9,481 bases of DNA from CAADGY01 sp900696665 (GTDB lineage Bacteria > Acidobacteriota > Terriglobia > Bryobacterales > Bryobacteraceae), in contig JAPSFM010000158.1 in NCBI GenBank assembly GCA_035063885.1, positions 1 to 9,481 of the forward strand. The letters run 5' to 3'. Positions 6,094-9,481 of this stretch are shown in pieces; within the stretch, counting starts at the first letter, position 1, and each line of letters begins with the position of its first letter. The notes beneath the pieces were generated by a model. It was given only the letters and a program-made list of their open reading frames with translations. It searched no databases and was not told where the DNA came from. The position numbers and the translations under genes were made by a program.

Positions 6094-7486
6094 AGTAGTG
6101 CCTCCCAGCCGCCGCTTGCCGGTCGACATCCTCCTCGTCGTAGCCCATCTCGTTGATCACGGCGCTGCGGGGCTTGAATCCCGCGCGCACGGCGGTAACC
6201 TCGGCGTTCATGTCCTTGAGCGGATCGACCCAGGCCCACGATGGCGGCCGCCACTCGACGTCGAGGTAGGCTTCGGGACTCGTCGCAAAGTCGCGGGCGT
6301 CGATCGCCCCGGTGAGTGCAGCGGCCTCGATCCAGGCCCGCCACACGGGGCGGCAGAACTGATAGACCATCACCTGGTGCTGGAACTGTTCGCAGCGCCG
6401 TCGGAATTCCAGCAGCCCGGCACGGATCGAGGAATAGTTCACGCGCTCCAAATCCCCGGTGAGCTGCTCGTAGGTGATCCCCAGGCCCGCAGCGATCGCG
6501 CGCAATTGCACGCGCATGAACTCGGTGTACATGCCGCCCACGTCGCCCGGCTCGGTGAACTTCACGTCCTCACCAGGCAGCAGCTTCACCATCGAGCCGG
6601 GCTCGATGCCGGCCAGCGGCGCACCGCTCGAGTCCGTCTCACCCTCGCCCGGCTTGCTGCCAATGACCGGATCTTCCGGGTTGTTTTCGGTGATGAACGC
6701 CGCGAACATCGCCGCCAGCTTCTTGCGGACCAGTTCGGCGTCGTCGTACTGGTCGAGCTCATGCAGCTTCACGAGCACCTGCGTCAGCCACGGCTGCCCA
6801 CGGTGCTGCCCCGGACGGAGCGGCTTGTAGATGTGCAGCACCGACTCCGCCGGCACTCGCGTGGTCTCGCCGGCGTTGAAGAACAGCATCTTCTCGCCCG
6901 GGTGCTCGCGGTAGAGGTGATACGCCACGCGGCGGGCCAACTTGTCGAACTCGATCCCGGCCCGGATGAGGTGGCCGTTCGGCAGATTCTCGTTCTTGGC
7001 CGCGGGCAGATGCTCGGCCTCGAGGAGTTGAAGCTGAAGCGGGACAGTCAACCCATCCTCGGGCCGGCGGTCGCGGATGCGGACCAGGCACTCGCCGCCC
7101 TCGATCGTCGAGCGGCACACCAGCGATTGCAGTCCGTAGAAGTCGGTCAGCCCCGCAGCATCGGCTTCATCGGTCCATCGCAGCCAGAGTTCCTGAAGCC
7201 GCCGCTTCACTGCGGGATCCGGGTGCTTCGATTGCGGCTTGATGCCGGTGCCTACCGCATTGCCTACGAAGCTTTCGACGGCGTTACTCGCCCAAGCGTT
7301 GCGGCGCACCATGTCGCGCGAACGCGAGCGCAGCGCATCGCCGCCGCCCGCCACCAGAGCGTTGATGCCTTCCGTCGAGGGATTCCAGCCCTGCGTGCGG
7401 CGCGTTGTGGCGGCGGCCTCGTAGCCGGAAGCCGCACGCACGACCGGCGCCAACGCCGCCCGCAGGAGGTTCCGCCAGTAGCCCAT
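6086..7486 (-). CDS. Portal protein, lambda gpB family, C-terminus altered
   Basis: 466 residues. It forms the dodecameric DNA entry and exit ring at one capsid vertex and docks the terminase. Family landmarks include RSRSRDMVRRNAWASNAVES (early helices, about 54-73), GIKPQSKHPDP, TIEGGECLVRIRDRR, LQLLEAEHLP, GIEFDKLARRVAYHLYREHP, VLHIYKPLRPGQHRGQPWL, GDVGGMYTEFMRVQLRAIAA and YSSIRAGLLEFRRR. The ATG at 7486 shares a base with the gpW stop (TGATG), a normal coupled start. Homology continues to GYDEEDVDRQ (about 448-457), after which family members usually run on for a few dozen residues. Here nine unrelated residues and a stop follow, at the break into the protease/scaffold remnant. The lost C-terminal tail is the least conserved part, so the portal core may still fold. 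Confidence 0.9.
   Translation of the reverse strand: MGYWRNLLRAALAPVVRAASGYEAAATTRRTQGWNPSTEGINALVAGGGDALRSRSRDMVRRNAWASNAVESFVGNAVGTGIKPQSKHPDPAVKRRLQELWLRWTDEADAAGLTDFYGLQSLVCRSTIEGGECLVRIRDRRPEDGLTVPLQLQLLEAEHLPAAKNENLPNGHLIRAGIEFDKLARRVAYHLYREHPGEKMLFFNAGETTRVPAESVLHIYKPLRPGQHRGQPWLTQVLVKLHELDQYDDAELVRKKLAAMFAAFITENNPEDPVIGSKPGEGETDSSGAPLAGIEPGSMVKLLPGEDVKFTEPGDVGGMYTEFMRVQLRAIAAGLGITYEQLTGDLERVNYSSIRAGLLEFRRRCEQFQHQVMVYQFCRPVWRAWIEAAALTGAIDARDFATSPEAYLDVEWRPPSWAWVDPLKDMNAEVTAVRAGFKPRSAVINEMGYDEEDVDRQAAAGRHYCV
6101..6106 (-). promoter_or_regulatory. Strong Shine-Dalgarno deciding the scaffold start
   Basis: GGGAGG on the minus strand, seven bases before GTG 6093 and inside the last portal codons. 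The ATG at 6129 in the same frame has no comparable site. It favours translation of the short scaffold-like product. Confidence 0.6.
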
Positions 7487-7695
7487 CAGAAACCTTTCGA
7501 CGTGTAGGTCCGGATCACGCGCGTGCGCGCCCGCGCCGGGTCGGCCGCCGCCAGCGCAGCCTTGACCTCAGCGATTGCCTTCTTGAGTTCATCGACGCTG
7601 CGGTACTCCATGCTCCGGCCCTCGAACGTCACTCGCAGCGTGCCGCTGGCCAGCGCTGCCTCGAGCGCTTCGAGTTGGGTCTGCGTGTATGCCAT
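7486..7695 (-). CDS. gpW-like head-tail joining protein
   Basis: 69 residues matching the gpW family: TQTQLEALEAALASGTLRVT is helix 1 leading into a strand, then FEGRSMEYRSVDELKKAIAE supplies the beta hairpin and helix 2. In lambda, gpW stabilises filled heads and prepares the connector for the tail. The position between terminase and portal is the same as lambda W between A and B. The ATG at 7695 lies 11 bases after the terminase stop, and the stop overlaps the portal start as TGATG. The length is normal for the family and no damage is visible. Confidence 0.88.
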   Translation of the reverse strand: MAYTQTQLEALEAALASGTLRVTFEGRSMEYRSVDELKKAIAEVKAALAAADPARARTRVIRTYTSKGF

Positions 7696-7706
7696 GGGTC
7701 ACCGCG

Positions 7707-9389
7707 TCATCGCTTCATCCAGTTCGAACTCACCGTCCTCCGTCGCACGGACCGGATCGGCGGCGGAGCAGGCACCTCGGTCTTGGTCACTGGCGTTGGC
7801 AACAGCTGCTCCAACTCCCGCCAGTGCCTCTCCGCAAACCGGTCGATGCCGTAGATCGATGCCGCCGCCCGCGCATACACCCGGCAATCAAGCGCCTCAT
7901 TGCGCCGGTTCGGCGCGACCACCCAGTGGCCCTTGACCAGACTCTCCGCGGTCAACTGCCGGAAGTACTCTTCCTCGTAGCGTGGGAAATGACAGTAGCC
8001 CGCCGGGAACGGCTCGCCGCTTTCCTCGGTTGGAGGCGCAAGGCGCAGCCGGCTGTAGAGTTCCGACTTCGCCACCGGCGTCCCCAGCGTCCACAGCCGC
8101 GTGCCACGCCGCTTGCTCGCATCCACCGGCGAGGCGCCCAGAATCAGCCGGTCCGTTCGCGCGGTTCCTTTCACCGCCACTGCCGTCTTTGGACTCGCGG
8201 CCCGCGCGCCGGGAGGTCCCCAGGAGGCCTGCGGATGCTGGCGCACCCAGTCATAGGCGATACGAGGGTTGAAGCCCGCATCCACGCACAGCACCCGGAT
8301 TGGCAGCCGCAGGCCGCTTGCGTGCGGAAACTCCTCGTCCAACACCGCGTCAAGCTGCCGCCAGACCTCGGCCCGCGCCGTGTCGTCCACCAGCACCCGG
8401 TAGTCGACCGACCAGCTCTCCTTGCCCCGGCCCCAGGCCATCACTTCGACTTCGATCCGGTCCCGCTGCACATCAGCGCCCGCCGTCAGGAACAGTCCGC
8501 CCTGCGGCACCGTGCCGATCGCGTAATCCTCGCGCCGGTCATAGAGCGGCTGCCAGTCGGGCGCATCGCCGCGCTCCTGCCAGGGTTCACCGAGCACCAA
8601 GTTGACGAACGACTTCAGCCGCTCGACGTCCCTCTGGGCCTTTTCCCAGTCTTCAGCGGCGCGCTCCCACGAGTACCAGCCCACGGGGCTGTAGAGGCTC
8701 GACAGATGATAGCCGCGCGTGCGGCCGTCGCCCGCGGCTTCAGCCCGCCACTCGCCCCGCGAGAGCATCCAGCTCGTCTGGTGATTGAAGATGGCTCGTT
8801 CGCAGGCAATGCAATGGTAGGCGGCTCGGCCCGGCTCGCCCTTCGGCCAGCGCAGCCGGTCAAATTTGAGCACCTGAAACTCACCACAGTGCGGACACGG
8901 TACCCAGTAGCGCCGCTGGTCGCTCTCGGCGAACGCCGCCTCAATCCGGCTCAAGCCCGTAATAAGGGGCGTCGACACCAGGAACACCTTGCGACGCGAG
9001 AACGTGCGCGTGCGCGCGAAGGCCAGGTGGATCGGGTCGCCTTCGCCGTCGACATCCCCGGGATAGGCGTCGATCTCATCGAGGAACAGATACCGCACGG
9101 CCATCGAGCGCAGGCCCACGGCTGAGTTGGCGCCGGTCATCACCAGCACGCCGCCGGGGAACTCTTTCGACAGGACCGTGTTGCCCGAATCGCGCGAGCG
9201 CGGGCTCTTGACGAGCTCCCGCAGCACGTCGCTTTCCTCAATCAACGGGTCGATGCGCTGCTTCGAGTTGCGTTTGGCGAGTTCGACCGTGGGCTGCACG
9301 ACCATCGTCGGCCCGGGTGACTTGTGAATCACATAGCCCACCCAGTTGTTGCCGCACTCGGTGCCCCCGATCTGGCTCCCCTCTGACAA
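7707..9389 (-). pseudogene. Terminase large subunit, lambda gpA family, N-terminus lost
   Basis: About 560 residues of a gpA-type packaging motor. The ORF opens within the Walker A region: relatives read about 'MKGAQIGGTE', here the frame enters at SEGSQIGGTE from a TTG (9389), with an in-frame TGA at 9413-9411. Roughly 70-90 N-terminal residues, including part of the nucleotide-binding loop, are absent. Retained are MVVQPTVELAKRNSKQRIDP (29-48), Walker B YLFLDEID (D104, E105), STP (139-141), a Cys4 zinc-binding set (C165, C168, C193, C196), and the nuclease domain with D306 in AGADVQRD, D370 in VLCVDAG and D501 in EALDCRVYA. The nuclease may be intact while the ATPase should be dead. It is the first gene of the minus-strand late operon; no small terminase (Nu1) remains in the window. 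Confidence 0.88.
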
Positions 9390-9481
9390 CGGTGCTCGAA
9401 CATTCTCTGTTCACCTGGGTCGTGGCGTAGCGCCGGGGGCGTACGCATCGCGGGCGAGGATCAAAGATGCTCCAACTCTAG
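9390..9481. other. Unassigned right end beyond the terminase break
   Basis: These 92 bases should hold the terminase N-terminus if the phage were whole, but the terminase frame is closed by TGA at 9413-9411 and I see no terminase-like reading in other frames. No ORF, tRNA-end repeat or clear promoter is visible. The segment may be host sequence or another part of the element. Confidence 0.4.

Noticed and set aside
6098..7507. 469-residue plus-strand ORF
   Set aside because: It is exactly antisense to the portal gene, with the His/Arg/Leu-rich composition of a complementary frame.
7689..9125. 478-residue plus-strand ORF
   Set aside because: It is antisense to the terminase, which has clear motifs; no RBS or domain of its own.
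1..9481. CRISPR array, IS element or second attachment site
   Set aside because: I saw no regularly spaced repeats, no transposase and no second copy of the tRNA 3' end; short repeats at 9-30 and 519-564 are too few and too short.

Overview
The window is GC-rich bacterial DNA. It carries the decayed remains of a lambda-type prophage, or of a prophage plus satellite replication module, next to a tRNA-Arg gene, with a short cargo or host operon built around a radical SAM enzyme spliced into the middle. The host cannot be named. GC content, SD-led starts and a CCA-encoding tRNA fit a GC-rich Gram-negative bacterium. The style of the tape-measure and radical SAM proteins would suit a soil lineage such as Acidobacteria, but that is only an impression.

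Left end (1-785): a sigma70-like promoter drives a complete tRNA-Arg(ACG). Beginning 21 bases past its CCA, on the minus strand, are the last 41 codons of a tyrosine integrase, the usual position for a tRNA-targeting element; the rest of the gene is gone. A cluster of three GTATAC sites follows, then a small excisionase-like HTH gene on the plus strand.

Replication module (786 to about 2477): one plus-strand gene fuses a primase-polymerase domain, a PriCT-like linker and a VapE-type superfamily 3 helicase. Homology stops abruptly at a WWL motif near 2477.

Central island (about 2468-4320): a tightly packed plus-strand operon with a DUF2997-like small protein, a PflX-like radical SAM enzyme with a long N-terminal extension, a small multi-helix membrane protein, and the start of an exported protein cut off after its signal sequence.

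Structural module (about 4320-9389, minus strand), read from right to left: terminase large subunit without its N-terminus, gpW-like head-tail joining protein, portal, scaffold/protease C-terminal remnant, gpD-like decoration protein, and an ORF in which the N-terminus of a lambda-E-type capsid protein is fused to the C-terminal half of a tail tape measure protein. The order is that of lambda (A-W-B-C/Nu3-D-E), but several long segments are missing.

The main observation is the mode of decay. At least six abrupt homology breaks (near 407-440, 2477, 4320-4415, 5115-5135, 6105-6118 and 9375-9410) join otherwise undamaged reading frames. The element seems to have shrunk by large deletions, not point mutations, or else the contig is chimeric. 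It cannot form virions on its own. The candidate for something functionally new is the radical SAM/DUF2997/membrane operon, whose left and right partners have been removed here.
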